In this document: positions 39,688 through 48,252 of the stretch, piece by piece
How positions within the stretch are numbered: position 1 is the stretch's first letter
Layout: each line of letters starts with the position of its first letter
Assembly (NCBI GenBank): GCA_030538075.1
Contig: JAUNUQ010000007.1
Location: 23,098-87,097, forward strand
Length of the DNA stretch: 64,000 nt
From: Tissierellia bacterium
GTDB taxonomy: Bacteria; Bacillota; Clostridia; Tissierellales; Peptoniphilaceae
Direction: 5' to 3'
Program-made: the position numbers and the translations under genes
The notes under the pieces: model-generated
The model's input: only the letters and a program-made list of their open reading frames with translations
The model's database searches: none
What the model was told of the DNA's origin: nothing

Positions 39688-41178
39688 TTAACTCTCCAAT
39701 TCGCCGTTCGCCCTGTTCTTCCCCATCCAAAGATCTAAAGGCAGGAGGGAGAGAAGACCCATCAACAGCATCACCAATAACCAAGTGAGTCGACTTTCCC
39801 AAAGTCCGTAAATGGAGTCAATGAATTGGGAGGAGAGGTGAAATCCTCCATATAGCAGTAATAGCAATAGGCCAGGTCCGTCTTTTGCCCGTATGAGCAC
39901 AGCCGCATAGCTCAATACGGCGAGCACCGTTAATGCGGTTAACCCCAGCTTGATGACTCCTCCATTTAAAAAGTCTACAAAGATCATAGAATGGGGGTGT
40001 TTGGGCATCTTAGTACCCTCGGGTCTCCCCTCGGGAAATAGTTTTATCTCTGAGGACTCCCCGGACAGCAGATCCCGCTGATAGGATCCCCCACGCCCGA
40101 TCAGCCATTCCTTTGCGGAAAAACTCCCCAGTTCATCCATTACCCTTGTCCATATCCGCTCTCGTATCCCTATGGCATCCCCCGAGGCGATGGTCTGGGT
40201 CTTAAATTCGAGTCCCTGCTCCAGTCGAAAATCCTGTACGATCCCCTCTCTATTGTCCATCGATGCCGAGACCATCTCTTGGCCATTCCCAATGGCCTCA
40301 TCTTCCATCTCTCGGTAAATCCTAGTAGAGCGAAACTCGAAATAATCGATGAGGACAAAATGCAGAGCAGCGGCCGATAATACACAGATCATCGTCCCTA
40401 TGATCAGACCTCGCCTATGCTGCTGAATTGCCCACAGTAGCATGCTCACAGCTATGATGCCAAAAACGGGCATATAGAGGAGCATCGTCCGGCGGGATCC
40501 GGAAACATAGAATAGGGGAAGGATTAGGACAGAGTATAAGAAAAAGAGAAGGAGCTGACGCCGGCTGTCTCTGATCGAGTGGATCGCATAGATTCCGCAT
40601 AGGAACCCCAAGAAGATAGAGATGATATATTGATTGTAGTCCGATTGCAAGGACATTCGGAGAATATAATAAGTACGTCCATAAAAGAGGAAAAGTCCCC
40701 AGCTGATCAGCGCCAATGCCAATGCCATCAGTCCGATGGTCCCCGTTAAGCTGCGAAATCGACCATAGCGCATTGAAAAACCCAGCCTAGGATCGAAGAA
40801 ATAGTAGCAGCCATATAGAGATAAGACTACCATTGGTAGGATCGTGATATATTTTTTCAGTGCAAACCAGACGTCTGCCGTCCAAAACAAACTGACTAAA
40901 TCAAATAGAAAATACAGCCCCAAAGGAACTAATAAGCGCCTCATGCGCTGATACATCTGGCCGAGGGCGTCGAAAAGACGATTACGGTATAGGAGGGGGG
41001 CCCTCGACACCAATATAATCACTGTTGAGATTAACAACAATAAAAATAGCTTGTAAGGTGTAAATATCCTTCCAATTCGCAGATCAACCGCCAATTCCAT
41101 CGGGATAAAAAACACGGTGATCAAGAACAGATAATTTGCTATCCTCTCTAGGGTTTCTCTTTTACAGTCCATCTTCAT
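39688..41178 (-). CDS. O-antigen ligase/Wzy-type membrane protein
   Basis: The 496-residue protein has about eleven membrane helices with a large extracytoplasmic loop (about 285-390). The O-antigen ligase family pattern is seen as VSGSRRTMLLYMPV before the loop and KHPHSMIFVDFLNGGVI after it, where the conserved His normally acts on an undecaprenyl-linked sugar donor. It may polymerise or ligate a surface polysaccharide, yet no other polysaccharide genes lie near. ATG 41178 has GGGG upstream; the next ATG in frame (second Met) is also possible. Confidence 0.72.
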   Translation of the reverse strand: MKMDCKRETLERIANYLFLITVFFIPMELAVDLRIGRIFTPYKLFLLLLISTVIILVSRAPLLYRNRLFDALGQMYQRMRRLLVPLGLYFLFDLVSLFWTADVWFALKKYITILPMVVLSLYGCYYFFDPRLGFSMRYGRFRSLTGTIGLMALALALISWGLFLFYGRTYYILRMSLQSDYNQYIISIFLGFLCGIYAIHSIRDSRRQLLLFFLYSVLILPLFYVSGSRRTMLLYMPVFGIIAVSMLLWAIQQHRRGLIIGTMICVLSAAALHFVLIDYFEFRSTRIYREMEDEAIGNGQEMVSASMDNREGIVQDFRLEQGLEFKTQTIASGDAIGIRERIWTRVMDELGSFSAKEWLIGRGGSYQRDLLSGESSEIKLFPEGRPEGTKMPKHPHSMIFVDFLNGGVIKLGLTALTVLAVLSYAAVLIRAKDGPGLLLLLLYGGFHLSSQFIDSIYGLWESRLTWLLVMLLMGLLSLLPLDLWMGKNRANGELES

Positions 41179-41280
41179 CCCCTTCTCCAGTCGTCCCCTT
41201 CACTTCGTCATCCCATTCCCATCCTACCATATCCGGCCTGTTTAAGACCAAATGTAAGTGAATGGGATCAAAGGAAGAAC

Positions 41281-42642
41281 TCATGCTCTCCCCTCATCGC
41301 CATGTGACAAATTGGCACTCGCCTTCCATCTACCCAGCCTATAGCTCGCAAAAGAAATGGTCAGATTTGCAAACCATCCTAGGGGCACAGCATACCAGAT
41401 GAATTCCACCCCAAAACGCGGAGCGCAGATCATTGCCACTCCAACGCGAACGGACAGATTTACCAAGTTCGCAGCAGTGAACAAAAACATATGCCCCGCA
41501 CCGCGCAACAGCCCATCCGTCAGCATCTTCAAGCCGATCAGGACGAAAAACCATCCCATAAAGCCCAGTATACTCGTCCCCGTTTGGATGGATACCGTGC
41601 TGGCATTATCCCCTAAGAAACTTCGTATCAGGGGATAGCGAAAGCCCACCAGCAGAACACAGGCAGAAAATGCAAATCCAGCGACAATCTTCGCTCCAGC
41701 ATGATATCCATCGACAACCCGCTGGACTTGTCTCGCTCCAATATTTTGTGCAGTGTAAGAAGACATGGCATTTCCAATGGCCACCATGGGTACGACGAAG
41801 ATCCCATCGGTTCGCATCGCAGCAGAATAGCCTGCCAATACTTCCGAGCCAAAACGATTCACCACGGATTGCACCAGCATCATGCCAATCATCACCGTGG
41901 ATTGCTGCAGAATCGAAGGCAGGGCCACTCGGGTCATCTCCTTCAGTTCGCGCTGATCAAAAAATACCCTCTCCGGCATTTCATATTCCCGTATCTGCCG
42001 AAGAAATAGGACTGAGGAAAGGATCGCGGCCAGTCCCTGGGCGATTACCGTCGCCCAAGCCACCCCTGCAACCCCCATATTCAGCTCGACTACGGCATAG
42101 ATATCCAGCAGGATGTTCAACACTGAGGAAAAGATCAGTAGATATAAAGGCGTCTTCGAATTTCCCAAAGCCGTAAACATCGAGGAGAGGACATTGTATA
42201 AGAATAAAAAGGGCAGGCCAATGAAATACACCTGCAGATACTCCGCAGCCTGGTCCAACACATCAATGGGCGTGTTTAGGAATAGAAGCATCTCCTGGGT
42301 CTTCCAAGCTCCAAATATCGCCAATAGGATCCCAATTGTGATAAAAGTGATGATCGCCGTGCGGATGGATCGGATCATCTGGGGATAGCGGCGGGCTCCG
42401 AAATGTCTTGCTGTGATCACCGATGCGCCAATCCCGCCGCCAATTGCGATGGCGATAAAGACCATCGTCAGGGCATAGGATGCACCCACCGCCGCTAAAG
42501 CCGTCTCTCCCACAAATCGGCCAACCACAATAGAGTCCGCCATCGTGTAAAATTGCTGAAATAAATTCCCGATGATCATTGGGATTGCAAAGATAAATAA
42601 CGCCTTGCCTGGATTTTCATTCAATAAATACTCTTTGTCCAA
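41281..42642 (-). CDS. MATE family efflux transporter
   Basis: This 453-residue, twelve-helix transporter opens with GKALFIFAIPMIIGNLFQQFYTMADSIVVGRFVG and repeats the pattern in its second half (RVALPSILQQSTVMIGMMLVQSVV). It is a diverged relative of the MATE gene at 36.2 kb and is likely an ion-coupled drug or metabolite exporter. The start is a TTG at 42642 with AGGAG six bases upstream; no ATG fits. The substrate is unknown. Confidence 0.92.
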   Translation of the reverse strand: MDKEYLLNENPGKALFIFAIPMIIGNLFQQFYTMADSIVVGRFVGETALAAVGASYALTMVFIAIAIGGGIGASVITARHFGARRYPQMIRSIRTAIITFITIGILLAIFGAWKTQEMLLFLNTPIDVLDQAAEYLQVYFIGLPFLFLYNVLSSMFTALGNSKTPLYLLIFSSVLNILLDIYAVVELNMGVAGVAWATVIAQGLAAILSSVLFLRQIREYEMPERVFFDQRELKEMTRVALPSILQQSTVMIGMMLVQSVVNRFGSEVLAGYSAAMRTDGIFVVPMVAIGNAMSSYTAQNIGARQVQRVVDGYHAGAKIVAGFAFSACVLLVGFRYPLIRSFLGDNASTVSIQTGTSILGFMGWFFVLIGLKMLTDGLLRGAGHMFLFTAANLVNLSVRVGVAMICAPRFGVEFIWYAVPLGWFANLTISFASYRLGRWKASANLSHGDEGRA

Positions 42643-42842
42643 ATTGATCTCCTAGTCGCCATCGGGGGATAAGTAAGCCAGATAGCCCCTGCAATAGCTC
42701 CAAATATCTCCACGGTCAACATGCTGTTATTCCAAACTCTTTTCTTGTAGTATATCAATGCTTTGAACAGAGAACAAGGACCATAGCACAAAAACCGGCA
42801 GCTCACTGGATATGAGAAAGTCGATCAGTGATAATATTCACA

Positions 42843-42885
42843 TTTTTTTACAGTAGATCAAAAATTAAACGTCCCCAATTGATCT
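42843..42885 (+). repeat. Dispersed 40-bp repeat, copy A
   Basis: A block starting TTTTTTACAGTAGATC, followed by the invariant core ATTAAACGTCCCC and ending AATTGATCT. AGATCAA and TTGATCT form short terminal inverted repeats. Its last bases overlap the TAG stop of the PgsA-like gene. Confidence 0.9.
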
Positions 42886-43462
42886 ATTTACCTTTCCGGT
42901 GATTTGCCTGTTGAATGATACGCAGATTACGCCTTGTGTATAGGATCAAGGAGAGCAGAATCATCCCGGAGCTGGCGGCGATCAAGAGATTGGACTGGGA
43001 ATTCGGGATCTCCGCCCAGACCACGTGAATAAACAGGAGTGTATATAGCAGCACCGTTGAGGCTTTTCCATGCCACTCGGAGCTATAGGCCTCACCAGTA
43101 CTGCGAATCACAAACAACCCAGAAAGGCCGTTTAGAACTTCTTTGGCTATTAAAAATAGCAGTGGCCAGATCAGCATTGTGAATCGGTCGAGTAGTACAT
43201 AGAGGACCACCAACTGGGTCAGTTTATCGGCGATAGGATCTAGGATCTTGCCTAGATTCGTGATAGAATCTAGCTTTCGAGCGATGTACCCGTCCACCAC
43301 ATCCGTAGCTCCGGATAATACCAATACGAAACCCGCCATAAGATATTCCCCTCGTCCCCTGTATAGGCAGATAAAGAGCGGGATCATGCCCAATCGCAGG
43401 ATCGACAGCAAATTTGGTATAGTGAATATTCGGTCTTCTTTTTTTCGATGCACGATCTCCAC
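42884..43462 (-). CDS. CDP-alcohol phosphatidyltransferase (PgsA-like)
   Basis: The 192-residue membrane enzyme carries the CDP-alcohol phosphotransferase motif DVVDGYIARKLDSITNLGKILDPIADK, that is D-x2-D-G-x2-A-R-x8-G-x3-D-x3-D with all Asp residues present. It would transfer a phosphatidyl group from CDP-diacylglycerol to glycerol phosphate or another alcohol, in the membrane. It lies 20 bases after a MarR-family gene, so they probably form an operon; it may be an accessory phospholipid synthase alongside a housekeeping pgsA elsewhere. The TAG stop falls inside dispersed repeat copy A, so that element lies exactly at the gene's 3' end. Confidence 0.88.
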   Translation of the reverse strand: MEIVHRKKEDRIFTIPNLLSILRLGMIPLFICLYRGRGEYLMAGFVLVLSGATDVVDGYIARKLDSITNLGKILDPIADKLTQLVVLYVLLDRFTMLIWPLLFLIAKEVLNGLSGLFVIRSTGEAYSSEWHGKASTVLLYTLLFIHVVWAEIPNSQSNLLIAASSGMILLSLILYTRRNLRIIQQANHRKGK

Positions 43463-43481
43463 TTCCTTTCATAGAATAATT

Positions 43482-43922
43482 CTAGGTCTCCAGCTCGATT
43501 CGAAGATGGGAGAGGTATTTCCCCAGGATATCAATGGCCGATTGCCTCTCCTCATCAGTCATAAAGCTCAGAGCACGCATTTGGGAGGAATAGATTCCAT
43601 CGAGGCGCTCTCTGCAAAAGTCCATTCCCTCTTGAGTCCACAGAATATATTTTCGGTTTCGATTCTCTGGAACCGGCTCCAATCGAATAATCCCCTTATG
43701 TACGAGTCCACTGACGGCAGAGCTCACAGTCTGCTTGGGAAGAGACCATCGATCACAGATTTCCGATTGAGTGCAGCTTCCCCCTTGAATGAATAGACCA
43801 TAAAGCACCCAAAACTCCGTATCCGAGACCCCAATCCGGGCTGCCACCTGGCGGTAGAGAGCAACCATTCCCTTCTCCAACTGATTGAGCTCATCCACCT
43901 GCTCCATTATGATTGGCCTCAT
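43482..43922 (-). CDS. MarR-family transcriptional regulator
   Basis: The 146-residue protein has the MarR winged-helix fold: helix regions to about residue 40, then CTQSEICDRWSLPKQTVSSAVSGL as the helix-turn-helix and RLEPVPENRNRKYILWTQEG as the beta wing. GGAGGG precedes ATG 43922. A perfect 7-2-7 palindrome lies between its own -35 and -10 boxes, so it most likely represses itself and the PgsA-like gene behind it. The ligand is unknown. Confidence 0.92.
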   Translation of the reverse strand: MRPIIMEQVDELNQLEKGMVALYRQVAARIGVSDTEFWVLYGLFIQGGSCTQSEICDRWSLPKQTVSSAVSGLVHKGIIRLEPVPENRNRKYILWTQEGMDFCRERLDGIYSSQMRALSFMTDEERQSAIDILGKYLSHLRIELET

Positions 43923-44266
43923 ATCATCCCTCCTTCATCATTCCATCTGTTTCAGATATTTTCATTTTAGTCCGATTTCGGACTGCTGTCAAGAATTTCG
44001 AGGGGAAACCGATGAAGAACTGCGAGAAGGTGAAAGAATTTAATGAGGGATTCAAGCTACGACGAAAGAAAGAAGAGACCCCTCCCCCACTTATACCGGG
44101 GTCGAAGCCTCCTATCCAGTCTCCTAGACATACCATTAAATATAATCCAAATAGTAGTCAGCTCCACCAGATAAAAAATCCAGGCCAAATACTGTCATAA
44201 AACTGATTACGAAGTTTGAAAAAGCTCTAGACAAATGCCGCTGAAAACCATAAAATCTAGCTATCA
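43923..44266. other. Intergenic region upstream of marR
   Basis: Apart from the marR promoter and its palindrome (43964-43992), nothing is recognised. A 95-codon plus-strand frame here (43913-44200) has no ribosome binding site and no protein-like composition, and I do not count it as a gene. Confidence 0.4.
43964..43992 (-). promoter_or_regulatory. marR promoter with operator palindrome in the spacer
   Basis: On the minus strand TTGACA (43992-43987) and TAAAAT (43969-43964) are 17 bases apart. A perfect palindrome, AGTCCGA-TT-TCGGACT (43969-43984), fills the spacer, the classic place for a MarR repressor to exclude RNA polymerase. Confidence 0.82.
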
Positions 44267-44590
44267 CTATAAATAATTAAAGATTAGAATCGCCAATGTG
44301 ATCAAGCCAAACAGCAGCATCCCAATGATACCAATTCCAGCTTTTCTTTTTCTCTCATTGATGATCTGTTGTTCCGAAGCAGAAATCGTCGACACATATT
44401 TTCTCCTCACGATCAGATAGGGTATTAAACCTCGTGCATTTTCCTGTCCAGATGCCACAAAGGCCCAAAGCCTAGGGCGTTTCAAGCCCCTACTACCCGC
44501 ATCGATCTCGACGATTTTATACAGTTGATATCTGAGATAGAAAGCGCAGACCAGAGTGATGCCAATCAAAGATAGTTCATACCATTTCAT
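44267..44590 (-). CDS. Small membrane protein next to an XRE regulator
   Basis: The 107-residue protein has an N-terminal membrane helix (ELSLIGITLVCAFYL) and a C-terminal one (AGIGIIGMLLFGLITLAILI), with a basic middle segment. I match it to no named family. ATG 44590 has AGGAGG eight bases upstream; an ATG two codons earlier is too close. It follows the XRE gene by 12 bases, so it is likely co-expressed with and partnered to that regulator. Confidence 0.65.
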   Translation of the reverse strand: MKWYELSLIGITLVCAFYLRYQLYKIVEIDAGSRGLKRPRLWAFVASGQENARGLIPYLIVRRKYVSTISASEQQIINERKRKAGIGIIGMLLFGLITLAILIFNYL

Positions 44591-44602
44591 TTCCATGTCC
44601 TC

Positions 44603-45007
44603 CTAGATTTTTTGGATTAGTTGATAGAGAATACTTCCTGCGATCATTAGGATGATGGCCACCCCGGCAAATGTGAATAGTGGATTGGATAGGGGAAATA
44701 TGAATAGGATTAGGGCTGCCATCAATAGCATATTGAGCACCAAGGAAATAACAATCCTCTTATTGCTCTTAATAATATCCGTACTCTCCTCTAAATGCTT
44801 GATCATTTTCTCATCTCCTTTCAGTAATACATCTAGGCTCATTTCATATAGATCACTTAATTCTATGATGCTGATGATGTCGGGGTAGTTTTTTTCATTC
44901 TCCCAATTCGAAATGGACTGACGCGATACACCAATCCTCTCCGCTACTTGCTCCTGGGTCATCCCGGACTTTAAACGAGCCTCTCTTAATTTTCTTCCGA
45001 TCTCCAT
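44603..45007 (-). CDS. XRE-family regulator with C-terminal membrane helices
   Basis: The 134-residue protein has an N-terminal Cro/C1-type helix-turn-helix (RLKSGMTQEQVAERIGVSRQ then SISNWENEKNYPDI) and two hydrophobic segments near the C-terminus (IVISLVLNMLLMAALILFIF and TFAGVAIILMIAGSILYQLI), so it is a membrane-tethered DNA-binding protein. I use ATG 45007 because AGGAGG is just upstream; an earlier ATG at 45034 has no site. Members of this type often sense envelope stress together with a small membrane partner, here the 44267 gene (inference). Confidence 0.87.
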   Translation of the reverse strand: MEIGRKLREARLKSGMTQEQVAERIGVSRQSISNWENEKNYPDIISIIELSDLYEMSLDVLLKGDEKMIKHLEESTDIIKSNKRIVISLVLNMLLMAALILFIFPLSNPLFTFAGVAIILMIAGSILYQLIQKI

Positions 45008-45402
45008 CTTTCCTCCTGTTCCATTATGGGACATTGAGGCCTCCCATATTATTCATAGCCTACCAAGCCGCCGTCGGTTTGGATCGGGTCTACTCTTCCC
45101 TTTCAATTTAGTTGATTTGATGGCAGTTGTCTAGCAAAGATCTTTCCCATTGGCGAAAAACCTATGTAAAAATGATTGGACATGCTCCCTTAATATTGAA
45201 ATCTCTGCATTTTCTCTGTATGAAAAGGCGATCGGAAATGGAGAACTCCATGAAATGCATATTGGAAATGACCTTCGATATTGCTATATTGTAGTCATTC
45301 TTTTACAGTAGATCAAAAATTAAACGTCCCCAAATGATCTGGGGCTTTATAGAGTCTTTAGACTTTCCTGTTATCCTATGGCTATGAAAGGAAGGGAAAC
45401 AG
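45008..45402. other. Intergenic region with repeat copy B
   Basis: This 395-base divergent gap holds the dispersed repeat copy B (45301-45340) and the promoters of two transcription units. No lantibiotic precursor, RNA gene or other frame with a ribosome binding site is seen. Confidence 0.45.
45301..45340 (+). repeat. Dispersed 40-bp repeat, copy B
   Basis: Begins TTTTACAGTAGATC, has the invariant ATTAAACGTCCCC core and ends AAATGATCT. It lies about 60 bases upstream of the lantibiotic-immunity-type ATPase gene and is the only copy not at a gene 3' end. Confidence 0.9.
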
Positions 45403-46107
45403 ATGAAAAATATGATTGAAATTCAAAATCTATCAAAGGAAATCCGAGGTCAAAAGATCCTCTCCGAGGTCAGTATGGAGGTGCAGAAGAATTCGGTTTA
45501 TGGCCTATTGGGACCCAATGGAGCTGGTAAGTCGACTCTGCTTAAGATCCTATCCGGGATGATGGAAAAGACAGATGGGGAGGTCCTCTTTGACGGACAG
45601 CCCTGGAAAAGACAGGATCTGGCGAAGATCGGTGCCTTAATTGAGAGCCCACCCCTCTACGACAATTTGACAGCCGAGGAGAATCTCAAAGTTCGAACCC
45701 TACTATTTGGGTTGCCGGACAGCCGAATCCATGAGGTCCTTCAAGCAGTTGATCTATCGAATACTGGGAAGAAAAAAGCAGGGCATTTTTCAATGGGCAT
45801 GAAGGAGAGATTGGGCATCGCCATGGCTCTCCTGAATCATCCTAGGCTCTTGATCCTCGACGAACCCACGAATGGACTCGACCCCTGCGGTATCCAAGAC
45901 CTGAGGGATCTGATTCGCTCCTTCCCCGCACAAGGGATCACCGTGATCCTCTCTAGCCATATTCTGTCCGAAGTGCAGCAGATCGCAGATCATGTCGGTA
46001 TTTTGGTGGGAGGCCAGCTCTGGTATCAAGATGAAGTAAAGGCAGAGGTCGATCTGGAGGAGTTGTTTATGAACATACTAAGAGGAGGAGAACGGGATCA
46101 TGAATAA
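45403..46107 (+). CDS. ABC transporter ATPase, lantibiotic immunity/bacitracin-type
   Basis: The 234-residue ATPase has Walker A LGPNGAGKSTLLK (37-48), the signature region FSMGMKERLGIAMALL, Walker B LLILDEPTNGLDP, and a switch His (LSSHILSEV). This compact form without a fused membrane domain is typical of LanF/BcrA/CprA-like exporters that protect against lantibiotics or cationic peptides. It is followed with overlaps by two permeases and then a two-component system, which is the usual arrangement. The substrate is unknown. Confidence 0.92.
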   Translation: MKNMIEIQNLSKEIRGQKILSEVSMEVQKNSVYGLLGPNGAGKSTLLKILSGMMEKTDGEVLFDGQPWKRQDLAKIGALIESPPLYDNLTAEENLKVRTLLFGLPDSRIHEVLQAVDLSNTGKKKAGHFSMGMKERLGIAMALLNHPRLLILDEPTNGLDPCGIQDLRDLIRSFPAQGITVILSSHILSEVQQIADHVGILVGGQLWYQDEVKAEVDLEELFMNILRGGERDHE

Positions 46108-46822
46108 TGTCATTCGCGCTGAAGCCCTAAAACACAAGGGGCGATTTTACCAGCATCTCCTCTGGATCCTGCCCTTCTTGGCCGTGACACTCTCCCTAGT
46201 TCTGATGAGCGGAATCAATTTAGTAAGCGGAGCGATCAACTGGTTCTATACTCTCCTCTATCCGGGGGTCATCACCATATTGATTGCATTTTCCATGGGA
46301 ATGGACCGGGAAAAAAACCGGCATGGACTGATGAGCGTCTTTATCAATAGAGAGGAGCTCTGGTTGGGAAAGATCATCTATCTGCTACTCTGTTCGCTCT
46401 TTTCTTCGATGATCTTTTTCGCTCTATTACAGCTTCTGCGCCTGGTATTTCCAACCACCATTCCCCTGCTGAATATTTTTATCTCCTGTCTCATCTTGTG
46501 GATCACCTTCCTCTGGCAGATTCCCCTTTGGATGTGGACTACGGAAATCATCGGTCCCTATCCCAGTATCCTGCTCGGGCTGGTCTTAAATCTCGGCATG
46601 TCCATCATCTTTTCTGCCTCCCGGCTATGGTGGCTTCCCTTTGCCATCCCAGCAAGACTCATGTGTCCCGTGGTGGGGATTTATCCCAATGGTCTTTGGA
46701 TTGAGGCAAATAGCCCTCTTCTCGATCCAGGAGTCATCCTGCCAGGGCTACTCATCAGCCTATTGATGTTCGCATTTTTAACCATGATGACCTGGATCTG
46801 GTTCTCTAAGAGGGAGATGTGA
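46100..46822 (+). CDS. Lantibiotic immunity-type ABC transporter permease 1
   Basis: The 240-residue protein has six membrane helices and the short N-terminal motif NNVIRAEALKHKGRF found in LanE/MutE-type permeases. It overlaps the ATPase gene by 8 bases and the second permease by one base. With its partners it should form a heteromeric exporter that removes peptide antibiotics from the membrane. Confidence 0.84.
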   Translation: MNNVIRAEALKHKGRFYQHLLWILPFLAVTLSLVLMSGINLVSGAINWFYTLLYPGVITILIAFSMGMDREKNRHGLMSVFINREELWLGKIIYLLLCSLFSSMIFFALLQLLRLVFPTTIPLLNIFISCLILWITFLWQIPLWMWTTEIIGPYPSILLGLVLNLGMSIIFSASRLWWLPFAIPARLMCPVVGIYPNGLWIEANSPLLDPGVILPGLLISLLMFAFLTMMTWIWFSKREM

Positions 46823-47577
46823 TGATGGGGGCCTTTATCCGATGTCTTCAATCCGAGTTTTATAAACTTCGACGCTCCCTCCTCTTTCCAATCCACTTTG
46901 GGGTTCCGGTCATAACGGCCAGCCTATTTCTCTTGTATTTCTGGGCAGTTGATCGAAGGGCGGAGAGTCAAATCACGGGCTATATTCAACTGATCGCCGT
47001 CGCCTTTCCCCTAATGGCCGCCACGGTCCTATCCATCAGTCTGGATCAAGAGGCAAAAGCCGGCGATTATCAGGGTCTTTTCCTGCCTTCAATGGCTAAG
47101 TCAGGGGCCCATCTCGCCAAATTGATCACCCTTTGGACTTGGGGCGGGATCGCCTGCATGTTGACTGTATTGGGTTTTGGTCTGGTCTATCTGCGCCTTG
47201 GCAGGGGAGGACTGACGACTATTGATTACGCATTCATGACTCTCCTGCTCTGGATAACCAGCCTTCCCTACTATTTGTTGACCTATCTGATAGACTTGTC
47301 ACTGGGAAGAGAAGCGGCGGTTGCCTCCGGTTTAGTGGGCAGTTTGCTGTCCGCATTATTGCTCACCGGTTTGGGAGATGGATTATGGGGAAATCTGCCT
47401 TGGGGAATTCCCGTTCGTTGTGCTAGTATATTCTTAGAAGCCATGTTTCAATCGAAGGAAAAAACCTCCCACGGTCTATTGACCAACTATGGCTGGTCCT
47501 TCCTCTTTATAAGCCTACTGCTCTTCGGCATCTTCATCCTATACACCGGCCGATGGGAGTCCAAGGGTAAAAAATGA
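46822..47577 (+). CDS. Lantibiotic immunity-type ABC transporter permease 2
   Basis: The 251-residue, six-helix protein is of the LanG/MutG permease type (start AFIRCLQSEFYKLRRSLLFP). I use ATG 46822, with GGGAG 5 bases upstream; ATG 46825 is also possible. It ends 15 bases before the response regulator gene. Confidence 0.82.
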   Translation: MMGAFIRCLQSEFYKLRRSLLFPIHFGVPVITASLFLLYFWAVDRRAESQITGYIQLIAVAFPLMAATVLSISLDQEAKAGDYQGLFLPSMAKSGAHLAKLITLWTWGGIACMLTVLGFGLVYLRLGRGGLTTIDYAFMTLLLWITSLPYYLLTYLIDLSLGREAAVASGLVGSLLSALLLTGLGDGLWGNLPWGIPVRCASIFLEAMFQSKEKTSHGLLTNYGWSFLFISLLLFGIFILYTGRWESKGKK

Positions 47578-47592
47578 TGAAAGGAGACGACT

Positions 47593-48252
47593 ATGGCAGA
47601 GATCTATATCATCGACGACGAGGAGGGAATTCGCAGCCTCGTAAAAACCGCATTGGAAAGGGATGGACACAGCGTCATTATGAGAGAATATGCCCAAGAC
47701 CTTAAACCATCGGACTTCCAAAATACGGATCTCATCCTCTTGGATATAATGATGCCGGGCCTAGATGGCAGGAACTTTTGCAAGGGGATCCGAAACGAGG
47801 TGGACTGCCCGATTCTCTTCCTGACCGCCAAGACCTTGGAGGAGGATTTGGTGGAAGGTCTTGCTTTGGGCGCGGATGACTACATCAAAAAGCCCTTTCA
47901 TATCTCTGAACTGCGGGCTAGAGTAGCAGCACATCTTCGAAGAGAGACTAGAGACCGCCAGCAGAGCTTGATTCTAGGCTCTGTTCGCTTTCACCTCTTA
48001 GAGAAGCAGGTCATCATCAACGGACAAGCCCTTCCCCTCACCAAGAGCGAATATGAAATCTGCGAACTTTTGGCCAGACACCGGGGACAGGTCTTCTCGT
48101 TAGAACATATCCTTGAAGAGGTGATGGGCTACGATACGGACTCCGATATCAGCGCCATCCGAGTCCATGTAAAGAATATAAGGAAAAAATTCTCCCTTTG
48201 GGGCCTCAGCCCCATTGAAACCATCTGGGGGGTGGGCTATCTGTGGAAATGA
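47593..48252 (+). CDS. OmpR-type response regulator
   Basis: The 219-residue protein has a receiver domain with phospho-acceptor Asp51 in LILLDIMMPGLDG, acidic DDE near residues 8-10 and the conserved Lys in YIKKPF, then a winged-helix domain (SLEHILEEVMGYDTDSDISA, IRVHVKNIRKKF). It overlaps the histidine kinase gene by 4 bases. It should control the preceding exporter genes. Confidence 0.93.
   Translation: MAEIYIIDDEEGIRSLVKTALERDGHSVIMREYAQDLKPSDFQNTDLILLDIMMPGLDGRNFCKGIRNEVDCPILFLTAKTLEEDLVEGLALGADDYIKKPFHISELRARVAAHLRRETRDRQQSLILGSVRFHLLEKQVIINGQALPLTKSEYEICELLARHRGQVFSLEHILEEVMGYDTDSDISAIRVHVKNIRKKFSLWGLSPIETIWGVGYLWK

Noticed and set aside
43913..44200. A 95-codon plus-strand frame near marR
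   Set aside because: No ribosome binding site, low-complexity composition, and it overlaps the marR promoter and operator.
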